DNA from: an uncultured Clostridium sp.
Lineage (GTDB): Bacteria; Bacillota; Clostridia; Lachnospirales; Lachnospiraceae
Reading direction: 5' to 3'
Length of the DNA stretch: 64,000 nt
NCBI GenBank assembly: GCA_900549235.1
Contig: URNT01000010.1
Span: forward strand, 1-64,000
Each line of letters opens with the position of its first letter. The stretch's first letter is position 1. The notes beneath the pieces are model-generated. The model was not told the DNA's origin. It saw only the letters and a program-made list of their open reading frames with translations, and ran no database searches. Positions 41,456 through 49,762 of this stretch are shown in pieces. The position numbers and the translations under genes are program-made.

Positions 41456-42195
41456 CAGCAGCAGCCAACCTGGTGGTAGGCGCACTTGTAGGTCTGACGG
41501 GAGTAGCGGGATTCCTGCTTCCCATTGTATATACCGGCCCCCTGGGGCTTGGAGTGACAGAGGGGCTGGCGCTGAGCTTCGCGGCCTTTATCATCTCCGG
41601 TGTCCTTGGCTCCTGGAATTATAAAAAGGCAGGGAATTTGAATACGTCCTTTGGGCTCCGGCTCAGCGCAGGAAGCCTGGCAGGCGCCATCCTGGGTGTG
41701 AAGCTGAACCTGATCATACCGGAGGATATGGTAAAGATCCTTTTGTATGTGGTGGTGCTTTTATCCGGTATCTCCATCCTTCTAAGGAAGGATAAGCCGG
41801 CAGGAGAGGAAGGCGGGGCAAAGTCCTGGGTGATCTCAGACCACCTGATCTGCACCCTGATCCTGGGCTTTTTAACAGGCGCTGTCTGCGCTCTTTCAGG
41901 AGCGGGAGGTCCGGTCCTTGTGATGCCTCTTTTAGTGGTTTTGGGGATTCCCATCCGTACAGCAGTAGGCGTGGCCCTTTTCAATTCTATTTTTATCGGT
42001 GTGCCGGCCTGTATCGGTTATCTGCTCCAGTGTTCTGTGACCAAGCTGGCTCCGGTTCTGGCTGTGGCCCTGATTTTTCATGGGGTGGGAGTTACCTTTG
42101 GCAGTAAAAATGCAGTCCGCATCAACCAGACTCTGCTTAAGAAGGGGATTGCGGTTTTTTCGATTCTGGTAGCAATATGGAAATTATTTTTATAA
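41440..42195 (+). CDS. TSUP-family (TauE/SafE) anion exporter
   Basis: A 251-residue membrane protein with about eight helices in two inverted halves. Both halves carry the family Gly-rich motif (LVGALVGLTGVAGFLLP and LTGAVCALSGAGGPVLVMPLL). TSUP proteins export sulfite, sulfoacetate or similar organosulfur anions and some carboxylates. It overlaps the amidohydrolase by 16 bases, so it probably removes a product or by-product of that pathway. Confidence 0.88.
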   Translation: MFWFVTAAANLVVGALVGLTGVAGFLLPIVYTGPLGLGVTEGLALSFAAFIISGVLGSWNYKKAGNLNTSFGLRLSAGSLAGAILGVKLNLIIPEDMVKILLYVVVLLSGISILLRKDKPAGEEGGAKSWVISDHLICTLILGFLTGAVCALSGAGGPVLVMPLLVVLGIPIRTAVGVALFNSIFIGVPACIGYLLQCSVTKLAPVLAVALIFHGVGVTFGSKNAVRINQTLLKKGIAVFSILVAIWKLFL

Positions 42196-42201
42196 GAAGA
42201 A

Positions 42202-42247
42202 ATACCATATGCCGGCCTGGGGACAGCCAAAGTCCCGGCCGGTATTT
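42202..42247 (+). terminator. terminator of the DUF3100 operon
   Basis: ATGCCGGCCTGGGGAC pairs with GTCCCGGCCGGTAT around AGCCAAA, followed by TTATTTT. Confidence 0.85.
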
Positions 42248-42265
42248 ATTTTATAAAAATTTCTC

Positions 42266-42293
42266 TTGAAAAATCTACGGAAACTGTTAAACT
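42266..42293 (+). promoter_or_regulatory. promoter of the LRR gene, possibly leaderless
   Basis: TTGAAA (42266-42271), 16 bases, TAAACT (42288-42293). The ATG at 42301 is only seven bases past the -10, which would give a message with no leader; there is no ribosome site before it. Confidence 0.5.
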
Positions 42294-42300
42294 TGATACC

Positions 42301-43245
42301 ATGGAATTACTATATGAAAATGCGCGGGAAGGACTTCGGGTCCTGCGCTGTTATGGGTTAGACGGCGATCTGACTGTGCCGGAGCAGGTACAGGGGGAGC
42401 CGGTAACGGAGCTGGCCTCCTACGTCCTTTCACAGCAGGTAAGGGGCCGGGAACTGCCCCCTTCTGTTTACCAGGGGGAGCCGGAGCTGAAGGGAGACGG
42501 GATTTTCTCCCTGTCCCTTCCGAAAAGTGTGGCAAGGGTGGGAGCCTATGCATTTTATAACTGCTTCCGCCTTCGCAGCCTTTCCTTCTGGAGCACCACA
42601 GAGGACTGGGGGGCCGGGGTGTTTACCGGCTGTACGGGGATCCGGAAGCTGAGGATCCGGGTGGCATCGGGGAGGAAGTCCTGCCTGAAGGAGGTTCTTT
42701 CCGAGCTGCGCCAAACCCTTGAGGTGGAGTATCTGGATCAGGAGGGAAGGCTTCTTGCCCGTCTGATGTTCCCGGAGTATTTTGAGGAATCGGTGGAAAA
42801 CACCCCTGCCCGCATTATTATGCGGGAGATGCATGGCTGCGGCCATATGTACCGGTACTGCTTTCAGGGAACAGCTTTTTCCTTTCAGGAATATGACCGG
42901 CTGTTTCCCTATGTGAAGGTTCAGGAAAAGCCGGAGTTTGTGACACGCCTGGCCCTGTACCGCCTGTACTGGCCCTGGGGCCTTGGCGGCGAAGTCAGGG
43001 ACGCATATCTGGGCTATGTCAGGGAGCACATCAGAGAGGCAGCAGAGGGCCTTTTGGACCGGAGAGAGCAGGAACTTCTTTCCTGGCTGGCGGCCCTTCC
43101 TGATACCAGGACAGAGGACCTTGAGGCTATGCTGCAGACAGCTGCAGAGCGGGAGGACGCCCAGGCAGCCGCCTTTCTTATGGAAGAAAAGCGGCGTAAG
43201 GCCGGTACTGCGAGGGTGCAGAACAAGCGCACCTTTGAACTATGA
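42301..43245 (+). CDS. leucine-rich-repeat protein (LRR_5-like)
   Basis: A 314-residue cytosolic protein. The N-terminal half has LRR_5/BspA-like units (LSLPKSVARVGAYAFYNCFRLRSLSF, GVFTGCTGIRKLRI). The C-terminal part is helical (for example REHIREAAEGLLDRREQELLSWLAALP). There is no signal peptide, so it is not a surface BspA protein. Function unknown; such LRR proteins are common in Lachnospiraceae. It is followed 29 bases later by the aminopeptidase. Confidence 0.78.
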   Translation: MELLYENAREGLRVLRCYGLDGDLTVPEQVQGEPVTELASYVLSQQVRGRELPPSVYQGEPELKGDGIFSLSLPKSVARVGAYAFYNCFRLRSLSFWSTTEDWGAGVFTGCTGIRKLRIRVASGRKSCLKEVLSELRQTLEVEYLDQEGRLLARLMFPEYFEESVENTPARIIMREMHGCGHMYRYCFQGTAFSFQEYDRLFPYVKVQEKPEFVTRLALYRLYWPWGLGGEVRDAYLGYVREHIREAAEGLLDRREQELLSWLAALPDTRTEDLEAMLQTAAEREDAQAAAFLMEEKRRKAGTARVQNKRTFEL

Positions 43246-43274
43246 AATATTAACTACAAAGGAGGATGTTATAC

Positions 43275-44669
43275 ATGGCAAAGAAAAGCAAAGGACAGGA
43301 GCTTCAGGAGCAGCTTGCCTGGAAGTTCCCTCATATAGGAAAGGAAGCGCCTCAGCAGGTGGAAAAGGCAGCCCGCTACTGTGAGGGCTATAAGGAGTTT
43401 CTGGACAAGGGAAAGACAGAGAGAGAGTGCGTAAAGGAAGCTGTAAAGATGTTAAAGAAGGCAGGCTACAAGCCCTTTGACCGCACCGCTTCCTATGCTC
43501 CTGGAGATAAGGTATACTATGTAAACCGCGGAAAATCTATTATTGCAACAACCTTCGGCAAAAAAACGGTGGCAGAGGGTCTTCGTATCAATGGCGCCCA
43601 CATCGACTCCCCAAGGCTGGATCTGAAGCCAAATCCAGTGTATGAGAAGGATGAGATCGCATTTTTCAAGACCCATTATTACGGCGGCATCCGCAAGTAC
43701 CAGTGGGGAACCATTCCTCTGGCCATGCATGGTGTTGTGGTAAAGAAGGACGGAGAGATCGTGGAGATTTCCCTGGGTGAGAAGGAAGACGAGCCTGTAT
43801 TTTGTATCACCGATCTTCTTCCCCACCTGGCTGCCAAGCAGAACGACCGCCCCTTACGGGACGGCTTAAAGGGAGAGGAGTTAAATATCGTTATCGGCTC
43901 TGTTCCTTTCCAGGATGATGAGGTAAAGGAGCCAGTGAAGCTCCTGGCTCTTTCCCTGCTCCATGACCGGTACGGCATTACCGAGAAGGATTTCTGCCGG
44001 GCTGAGATCGAGATGGTGCCTGCTGTAAAGGCAAGAGACGTAGGACTGGACAGAAGCCTCATCGGCGCTTACGGCCAGGACGACAGAGTGTGCGCGTATA
44101 CGGCACTTACAGCTGAGATCGAGACAAAAAAGCCAACCTATACCACAGTGACCATTCTTACCGATAAGGAGGAGATCGGCTCTGAGGGAAATACGGGCCT
44201 TAACTCAGACTATGTTCTTCACTATATTGAGGAGCTGGCCGAGCTTCAGGGTGTACCGGTGCGGGATGTATTAAAGGCTTCCCTGTGCCTGTCCTCTGAT
44301 GTAAACGCAGCTTATGATCCAACCTTTACCGACGTATTTGAGAGCCGAAACGCGAGCTATCTTAACAAGGGCTGTGTTCTTACCAAGTATACCGGCGCGA
44401 GAGGCAAGTCCGCTTCCAATGATGCCAGCGCTGAGACCATGGCAAAGGTGATCGCCATGATGGATGAGGAAGGCGTATACTGGCAGACTGGCGAGCTGGG
44501 AGCCGTTGACGCAGGCGGCGGCGGCACCATCGCCAAGTATGTGGCTCATATGGATGTGGACACTGTGGATCTGGGTGTGCCTCTTCTTTCCATGCACGCG
44601 CCCTTTGAACTGTCTTCCAAGCTGGATGTATACAATACTTACAAGGCATTTAAAGCATTTTATAAGTAA
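43275..44669 (+). CDS. M18-family aminopeptidase
   Basis: A 464-residue cytosolic dinuclear zinc aminopeptidase that trims N-terminal residues from peptides. Family markers: GAHIDSPRLDLKP (first metal His), DKEEIGSEGNTG (catalytic Glu pair), SSDVNAAYDP and GGGGTIAKYVAHM (last metal His). ATG at 43275 with AAGGAGG nine bases upstream was preferred to the ATG at 43266. Together with the oligopeptide importer further on, it would provide peptide catabolism. Confidence 0.93.
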   Translation: MAKKSKGQELQEQLAWKFPHIGKEAPQQVEKAARYCEGYKEFLDKGKTERECVKEAVKMLKKAGYKPFDRTASYAPGDKVYYVNRGKSIIATTFGKKTVAEGLRINGAHIDSPRLDLKPNPVYEKDEIAFFKTHYYGGIRKYQWGTIPLAMHGVVVKKDGEIVEISLGEKEDEPVFCITDLLPHLAAKQNDRPLRDGLKGEELNIVIGSVPFQDDEVKEPVKLLALSLLHDRYGITEKDFCRAEIEMVPAVKARDVGLDRSLIGAYGQDDRVCAYTALTAEIETKKPTYTTVTILTDKEEIGSEGNTGLNSDYVLHYIEELAELQGVPVRDVLKASLCLSSDVNAAYDPTFTDVFESRNASYLNKGCVLTKYTGARGKSASNDASAETMAKVIAMMDEEGVYWQTGELGAVDAGGGGTIAKYVAHMDVDTVDLGVPLLSMHAPFELSSKLDVYNTYKAFKAFYK

Positions 44670-44724
44670 GAATTTACTGGAAACACTTTTTTTTAAGTCT
44701 CCAATATGGTATAACTATGTACAA

Positions 44725-44756
44725 CACACGCCCCGGAGCCGGCTTCGGGGCGTGTG
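44725..44756 (+). promoter_or_regulatory. hairpin in the leader of the FKBP lipoprotein gene
   Basis: CACACGCCCCG pairs with CGGGGCGTGTG around GAGCCGGCTT. No T run follows, so it is more likely an mRNA stabiliser or a structured leader than a terminator. Confidence 0.5.
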
Positions 44757-44785
44757 AAATCAGTAAAAGAAAAGGGAAATCAATT

Positions 44786-45847
44786 ATGAAAAAAATCGCA
44801 ATGATCTGTGTAAGCGCCCTGACGGCAGCTGCTCTTATAACCGGATGTTCCGGCGGCGACGCAAGCCAGGGAACTGTAACTCTGGGCCAGTACAAGGGAC
44901 TTACTGTAAATGTACCCGCCCCTGAGGTAACAGACGAGGAGGTGGAGACAAGGATCCAGACCATCTTAAGCCAGAATCCGGTAGAGACAGAGGTAGACCG
45001 GGCGGCCCAGGAAGGGGATATTGTAAATATCGACTTTAAGGGAACTCAGGACGGCGTGGAGTTTGAAGGCGGAAGCGGTGAGAACCAGGATCTGACCCTT
45101 GGAAGCGGCAAGATGATCGATGGGTTTGAGGACGGCATCATCGGTATGAAGAAGGGAGAGACAAAGGATCTGGACCTGACTTTCCCGGAGGATTATGACG
45201 TAGAGGCTCTGGCAGGACAGGCTGTTGTATTTGAGGTTACCGTCAACTCCGTTAAGGAGCAGTCCGACGCAGAGCTGAATGACGAATTTGTACAGAGAGT
45301 ATCTGAGTATACCACTGTTGCCGAGTATCGGGACAGTATCAGGGCAGAGCTTCTTGCAAACAAGCAGAAGAATGCGGATCTGACCATCCAGCAGGATGTG
45401 GTACAGCAGGTGATCGACGGCTCTGAGTTCAAGTTTTCCAGAAATGGCCTTTCAAAGAGCTACAACACCAGAATTGACCAGTACAAGGCCCAGGCTAAGA
45501 TGTACAATATGAGCCTGTCCCAGTTCGCCCAGGCACAGGGGATGGACGAGCCTTCCTTTAAGGAAATGGTTTATGCCCAGGTAAAAGAGGACGCGAAGAC
45601 CCAGCTGGTGCTGGATGCCGTTGCAGCCCAGGAGGGTATCACCCTTGAGGACGGTGATATGGACAGCTTTGCGGCTATTAACGGACAGACCGCTGAGGAT
45701 GTGGTAAATATCTACGGCCAGGAGATGGCAGACGAGATGGCTCTTAACTACAAGGTAATGAAATTTTTAGCAGATAATGCAGTCAATGCAGCAGAGGACG
45801 GCGCAGCTGCAGCCACAGCGAGTGAGGCAGAGCCGGCTGCGGAATAA
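44786..45847 (+). CDS. exported trigger-factor-like FKBP lipoprotein
   Basis: A 353-residue lipoprotein (lipobox ITGCSG). An FKBP peptidyl-prolyl isomerase domain (about 75-150; DIVNIDFKGTQDGVEFEGG, GSGKMIDGFEDGIIGMKKGE) is followed by a helical region like the C-terminal chaperone part of trigger factor (LADNAVNA at the end, QYKAQAKMYNMSLSQFAQAQGMDE in the middle). The ribosome-binding N-terminal domain of trigger factor is absent. It likely folds secreted proteins on the outer face of the membrane, a job done by PrsA in other Firmicutes. Start at 44786 with AAAGGG upstream. Confidence 0.88.
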   Translation: MKKIAMICVSALTAAALITGCSGGDASQGTVTLGQYKGLTVNVPAPEVTDEEVETRIQTILSQNPVETEVDRAAQEGDIVNIDFKGTQDGVEFEGGSGENQDLTLGSGKMIDGFEDGIIGMKKGETKDLDLTFPEDYDVEALAGQAVVFEVTVNSVKEQSDAELNDEFVQRVSEYTTVAEYRDSIRAELLANKQKNADLTIQQDVVQQVIDGSEFKFSRNGLSKSYNTRIDQYKAQAKMYNMSLSQFAQAQGMDEPSFKEMVYAQVKEDAKTQLVLDAVAAQEGITLEDGDMDSFAAINGQTAEDVVNIYGQEMADEMALNYKVMKFLADNAVNAAEDGAAAATASEAEPAAE

Positions 45848-45887
45848 GATAGAAAACCAGTGAGGGGAAGAAAAGGAGGATGTATAC

Positions 45888-46472
45888 ATGCAGATGCTAA
45901 AAGACAGGATCCGAAAGGATGGGAAGATCAAATCCGGCAACGTATTAAAGGTAGACAGCTTTTTGAACCACCAGATGGACATCCGGTTATTCGCTGAGAT
46001 CGGAAAGGAGTTTAAGCGCCGGTTTGCCGATGCGGAGGTAAATAAAATACTGACCATTGAGGCCTCAGGGATCGGGATTGCATGTATCGTAGCCCAGTAT
46101 TTTGACGTGCCGGTTGTATTCGCAAAGAAAACACAGACCAAGAATATTGCAGGGGAGGTTTACACCACCAAGGTGGAATCCTTTACTCACGGCCGCGTGT
46201 ATGATATTATCGTATCAAAAGAATTTTTAGGCCCTGGGGACAAGGTGCTGCTGATCGATGACTTCCTGGCAAACGGAAAGGCCCTGGAGGGTCTGGCTGC
46301 CCTTGTAAGAGATTCCGGCGCCGAGCTTGTGGGAGCCGGTATCGTCATCGAGAAGGGCTTCCAGGTAGGCGGGGACCTGCTCCGCTCTGAGGGCATCCGC
46401 CTGGAGTCACTGGCCATCGTAGAGAGTATGGATGAGGAGACACATACCATTGTGTTCAGGGATGATGAATAA
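45888..46472 (+). CDS. xpt: xanthine phosphoribosyltransferase
   Basis: A 194-residue type I PRTase that makes XMP from xanthine and PRPP for purine salvage. It has the PRPP-binding loop LLIDDFLANGKAL, the TIEASGIGIACIVAQYF segment and KKTQTKN, typical of Xpt. AAGGAGG precedes the ATG. No purine riboswitch is seen upstream; it is 40 bases after the FKBP lipoprotein. Confidence 0.95.
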   Translation: MQMLKDRIRKDGKIKSGNVLKVDSFLNHQMDIRLFAEIGKEFKRRFADAEVNKILTIEASGIGIACIVAQYFDVPVVFAKKTQTKNIAGEVYTTKVESFTHGRVYDIIVSKEFLGPGDKVLLIDDFLANGKALEGLAALVRDSGAELVGAGIVIEKGFQVGGDLLRSEGIRLESLAIVESMDEETHTIVFRDDE

Positions 46473-47262
46473 TAACAGAACAAAAGCATTATTTTTCGAT
46501 ATTGACGGCACCCTTCTTTCTGAAAAGACAAGAGAGGTGCCGGAAAGTGCAAAGGAAGCGCTCAAAAAGGCAAGAGAGCAGGGGCATCTTGTATTTATTA
46601 ATACGGGACGTGTCCGCTGCCACCTCCAGGCCATTGAGTCCCAGGTTGAGGTGGACGGCTTTCTCTGCGGCTGCGGCACAAGGGTGATCGCTGAGGGCAG
46701 GGTGCTCTACAGCCACCAGATCACTCCCGAGCGCTGCGCCCAGGTGAAAAAGGACATCGACGAGTGCGGCCTGGACGGGGTGCTTGAGGGGACAGAGGGC
46801 TGCTACTGCCACAGAACTCCCTCCAGGATTCCGGCGGTAGAGGAGCTGAAGGCCGCAGTAAGAGAGTCCGGCTGTCCCATGCCCTGCGACTGGGAAGATG
46901 AGGGCTACTGCTTTGATAAGTTCTACCTGGGTTCCGACAGAGAAAGCCGCTGTCTGGAATTGTTTGGGCGGCTGAAGGATTTTGAGATCATCAACCGGGG
47001 AGACGGTTTTTATGAATGTGTTCCCAGAGGACATTCAAAGGCTTCTGCTATTGATCTGGTGTTAAAGCACTACGGCATATCTCTGGATGATGCCTATGTA
47101 TTTGGAGACAGTGCCAATGATCTTTCCATGTTCCGCTACGCAAGGAACTGTGTGGCCATGGGGCATCACAGCCCGGAGCTGGATTCTTACGCTTCCTTTG
47201 TGACGAGGGAAGTAGAGGATGATGGGATCGCCTACGCCATGAGAGAGCTGGGGATCATCTGA
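46462..47262 (+). CDS. HAD-family phosphatase, Cof type
   Basis: About 266 residues. HAD motifs: FFDIDGTLL (nucleophile Asp), FINTGR (Ser/Thr motif), a Lys in GHSKASAI and VFGDSANDLSMF. The C2B cap between motifs marks the Cof/YbiV group of sugar-phosphate or FMN phosphatases. Two consecutive ATGs (46462, 46465) overlap the xpt stop. The substrate cannot be assigned. Confidence 0.9.
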   Translation: MMNNNRTKALFFDIDGTLLSEKTREVPESAKEALKKAREQGHLVFINTGRVRCHLQAIESQVEVDGFLCGCGTRVIAEGRVLYSHQITPERCAQVKKDIDECGLDGVLEGTEGCYCHRTPSRIPAVEELKAAVRESGCPMPCDWEDEGYCFDKFYLGSDRESRCLELFGRLKDFEIINRGDGFYECVPRGHSKASAIDLVLKHYGISLDDAYVFGDSANDLSMFRYARNCVAMGHHSPELDSYASFVTREVEDDGIAYAMRELGII

Positions 47263-47296
47263 TGACCTCTTATGCTGACAGAAAGAAACAGATTGC

Positions 47297-48835
47297 ATGA
47301 AGAAAAAGACATGGATATTGAGTGCCCTGATGTATGCTGCTGTATTACTGGTGTGCGTCGGGGTACTCCACGTTTTGAAGGTAATGACAGATAACCAGGT
47401 GGAGACAAGGCCTGTGTATGATGAGACAACAGAAGATGCCGGGAGAGAGACGGAGCCTTTGGAAGATGAGGAGACAGAACCTGCCACTCCTTCCCAGGCA
47501 GAGCCGGAGACTGAGACTGAGGTGCACCGGGAGACCGGCTATCATGGCTGGGGGGTAAACCTGCCTCAGATCTGGACCCCGGAGCCGGAGGAGCCTTATG
47601 TGCCTCCAAAGGTGGTTCTGGCTACGGATCTTCATTATCAGAGCCGGGAAGCGGGAGACGGCGGAGAAGCCTTCCAGTTCTTTGTAGAGCGTGGGGATGG
47701 AAAGGTGGTAGAATACCTGCCGGAGCTTTTAGAAGCATTTATAGACGAGGTCATAGAGCTTCAGCCTTCGGCCCTGGTGCTCAGCGGCGACATCACCATG
47801 AATGGGGAGCGGATGAACCATGAGGAGCTGTCCTGTAAGCTGGCCCGGGTGGAGGAGGCAGGGATCCCGGTTCTGGTGATCCCCGGAAACCATGACATCA
47901 ACAATACCAATGCGGCAGTGTATTATGGAAGTGAAAAGGCGGAGGCTCCCTCCATAGACGGAGAGGATTTTTATGAGATCTACCATGCCTATGGTTATGA
48001 CGATGCCTTGAGCCGGGATGAGGCGTCTTTGAGCTATGTGTATAAGCTGGATGAAAAAAACTGGCTTCTGATGCTGGATTCCTGCCAGTATGATCCTAAA
48101 AACCTGGTAGAGGGCAGGATAAAGGAGGAAACCCTGGCCTGGATGGAGGAGGAGCTTCAAAAGGCGCAGGAGCAGGGAATCTTCGTCCTTCCCATCGCCC
48201 ACCACAATCTTCTGGCCCAGAGCCGGATGTACACGACCCAGTGTGCCATGGAAAATAACGGGCAGGTCATCGACCTGCTGCAGAAATACCGCCTTCCCCT
48301 GTTTTTCAGCGGCCACCTTCATGTCCAGAGGATCCGCAAGCACAAAAGCGAGCCGGGGGTGCCGGATGAGGCCTACGGGATCCAGGAGATCATCACCGAT
48401 GCCCTCAGCATCCCGCCCTGCCAGTACGGCCTGATCACCTGGGAGGAGGATGGCAGCATCACCTACGCCACCCAGGCAGTAGACGTACCCGCCTGGGCCC
48501 GGAAAACCGGCAGTACCGATCCAAACCTTCTGGACTTTGAAGCCTGGTCCTCAGAATACATCCAGGAGCTGATTATCGACCAGATCCGGGGTATTGTAAA
48601 GAACCTGGGAAATGATGTAGAGCGTTCCATGGCTGCCGTTTACGCGGGAGTATACATTGACTATTACGCCGGGCGCCAGATCGATGCAAAAGGGGTCAGA
48701 AACTCAAAAGGCTACCGGTGGTGGCAGAGAAATATGCCCGACAGCTACCTGCTCAGAGAGTTAGATTCTATGATCCAGGATTCGGACCGGGATAATAATT
48801 ATTTTCTGCTGCCGGAGAAGGAGTATACAGAATAA
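47297..48835 (+). CDS. exported or anchored metallophosphoesterase
   Basis: A 512-residue protein with an N-terminal helix (signal anchor) and an acidic Glu/Pro/Thr linker (to about 90). The calcineurin-like domain has all motifs: ATDLHY, VLSGDIT, IPGNHD, PIAHHN and FSGHLH. The C-terminal 130 residues are specific to this group. It probably acts outside the membrane on phosphodiesters or nucleotides. The ribosome site before the ATG is weak. Confidence 0.88.
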   Translation: MKKKTWILSALMYAAVLLVCVGVLHVLKVMTDNQVETRPVYDETTEDAGRETEPLEDEETEPATPSQAEPETETEVHRETGYHGWGVNLPQIWTPEPEEPYVPPKVVLATDLHYQSREAGDGGEAFQFFVERGDGKVVEYLPELLEAFIDEVIELQPSALVLSGDITMNGERMNHEELSCKLARVEEAGIPVLVIPGNHDINNTNAAVYYGSEKAEAPSIDGEDFYEIYHAYGYDDALSRDEASLSYVYKLDEKNWLLMLDSCQYDPKNLVEGRIKEETLAWMEEELQKAQEQGIFVLPIAHHNLLAQSRMYTTQCAMENNGQVIDLLQKYRLPLFFSGHLHVQRIRKHKSEPGVPDEAYGIQEIITDALSIPPCQYGLITWEEDGSITYATQAVDVPAWARKTGSTDPNLLDFEAWSSEYIQELIIDQIRGIVKNLGNDVERSMAAVYAGVYIDYYAGRQIDAKGVRNSKGYRWWQRNMPDSYLLRELDSMIQDSDRDNNYFLLPEKEYTE

Positions 48836-48922
48836 GTTGTGTATTTTATGATTGGAAAACGGATGTTCACATGATAAAATGATGAATGGAAAGTACCCAT
48901 GACAGGAGTGGCATGCATAAAT

Positions 48923-49075
48923 AAAAATGCCCATCCTGTCTGCAGCAGGGTGGGCGGCGCTTACTGAGGGGCTGAAAAAACCTAGAGGCATCCACTTTTG
49001 GAGTGGGTGCTTTCTTTATACCTTATATATTCATTATAGTCAACTCAATTCTAAAATGCAAGCATTTCTTTTCCC
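48923..49075 (-). ncRNA. small-RNA-like gene, copy 2 (inverted)
   Basis: Second copy of the element at 34.8 kb, on the minus strand. Promoter TTGCAT (49061-49056), 17 bases, TATAAT (49038-49033). Predicted start near 49026, length about 104 bases. Hairpin 1 (49010-48988) matches copy 1 nearly base for base, and the terminator (48955-48929, then five T) differs by a few changes that mostly keep pairing. The middle (about 48956-48987) is unrelated to that of copy 1. Both copies have TTGAC directly before the -10 and an AAAGAAAT box just before the -35. Confidence 0.7.
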
Positions 49076-49156
49076 ACCGTCGCCCAGGCCGAATAAAATC
49101 CATTAAAATGGTCAAAGCTTCATAAGACTGTTCATAAAGTTTTCACATTTTCCCTG

Positions 49157-49185
49157 TTGACATATAAAATCAAATTGATTATACT
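49157..49185 (+). promoter_or_regulatory. consensus promoter of the MarR-ABC operon
   Basis: TTGACA (49157-49162), 17 bases, TATACT (49180-49185). TAGTT (49188-49192) and AACTA (49207-49211) form an inverted repeat over the predicted start, a likely MarR operator. Confidence 0.85.
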
Positions 49186-49226
49186 TCTAGTTATTGTTAG
49201 GGAACGAACTAATAGGAGGTATGTAC

Positions 49227-49703
49227 ATGGATCAGGTGAAGGGAGCGGGGTCTGGTGTCCCGCACTGCAAGGATACCATCGGACTGATTCAGGCCATTTC
49301 CCACAAGCTCAGAAGGCATCTGATCCTGATGGGAGATGAAAATGAGTTGACAGACGTGCAGCGCAGGGTGCTGCATTTTATTTTGCTCGCTACCATCGAC
49401 CATGACATCTATCAGAAGGATGTAGAGGCCAAGTTCCATATCCGCCGCTCCACCGCTACAGGGATTCTGCAGCTGATGGAGAAGCGGGGGCTCATCTGCC
49501 GTGAGAGCGTGGAGTGGGATGCCAGGCTTAAGAAGATCCTGCCTACGGAGAAGTCCCTGGCACTGAGAGAAGAGGTTCTGGACAACATCCACCGGATGGA
49601 GGCCGCCATGTCCCGGGGGATCCAAAAGGAGGATTTTGAAACCTGCGCCGCAGTGCTCCGTCAGATCAACCAGAACCTTTCCGAAAACGAGAAGGAGTTA
49701 TAA
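49227..49703 (+). CDS. MarR-family regulator
   Basis: A 158-residue winged-HTH protein (YQKDVEAKFHIRRSTATGILQLMEKRGLICRESVEWDARLKKILPTEKS). It lies just upstream of a two-gene ABC exporter and behind a consensus promoter, so it is probably a repressor relieved by a compound the pump exports. ATG at 49227 has AGGAGG seven bases upstream. Confidence 0.9.
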   Translation: MDQVKGAGSGVPHCKDTIGLIQAISHKLRRHLILMGDENELTDVQRRVLHFILLATIDHDIYQKDVEAKFHIRRSTATGILQLMEKRGLICRESVEWDARLKKILPTEKSLALREEVLDNIHRMEAAMSRGIQKEDFETCAAVLRQINQNLSENEKEL

Positions 49704-49762
49704 GTGTACTCTTCTGAGCACAAAGAGCTTCCGAGAGTACCCATAAAAAGAAGGAGGAAACC

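Noticed and set aside
44670..45887. Purine riboswitch before xpt
   Set aside because: The gap before xpt is only 40 bases, and no purine aptamer pattern is seen there or before the upstream gene.
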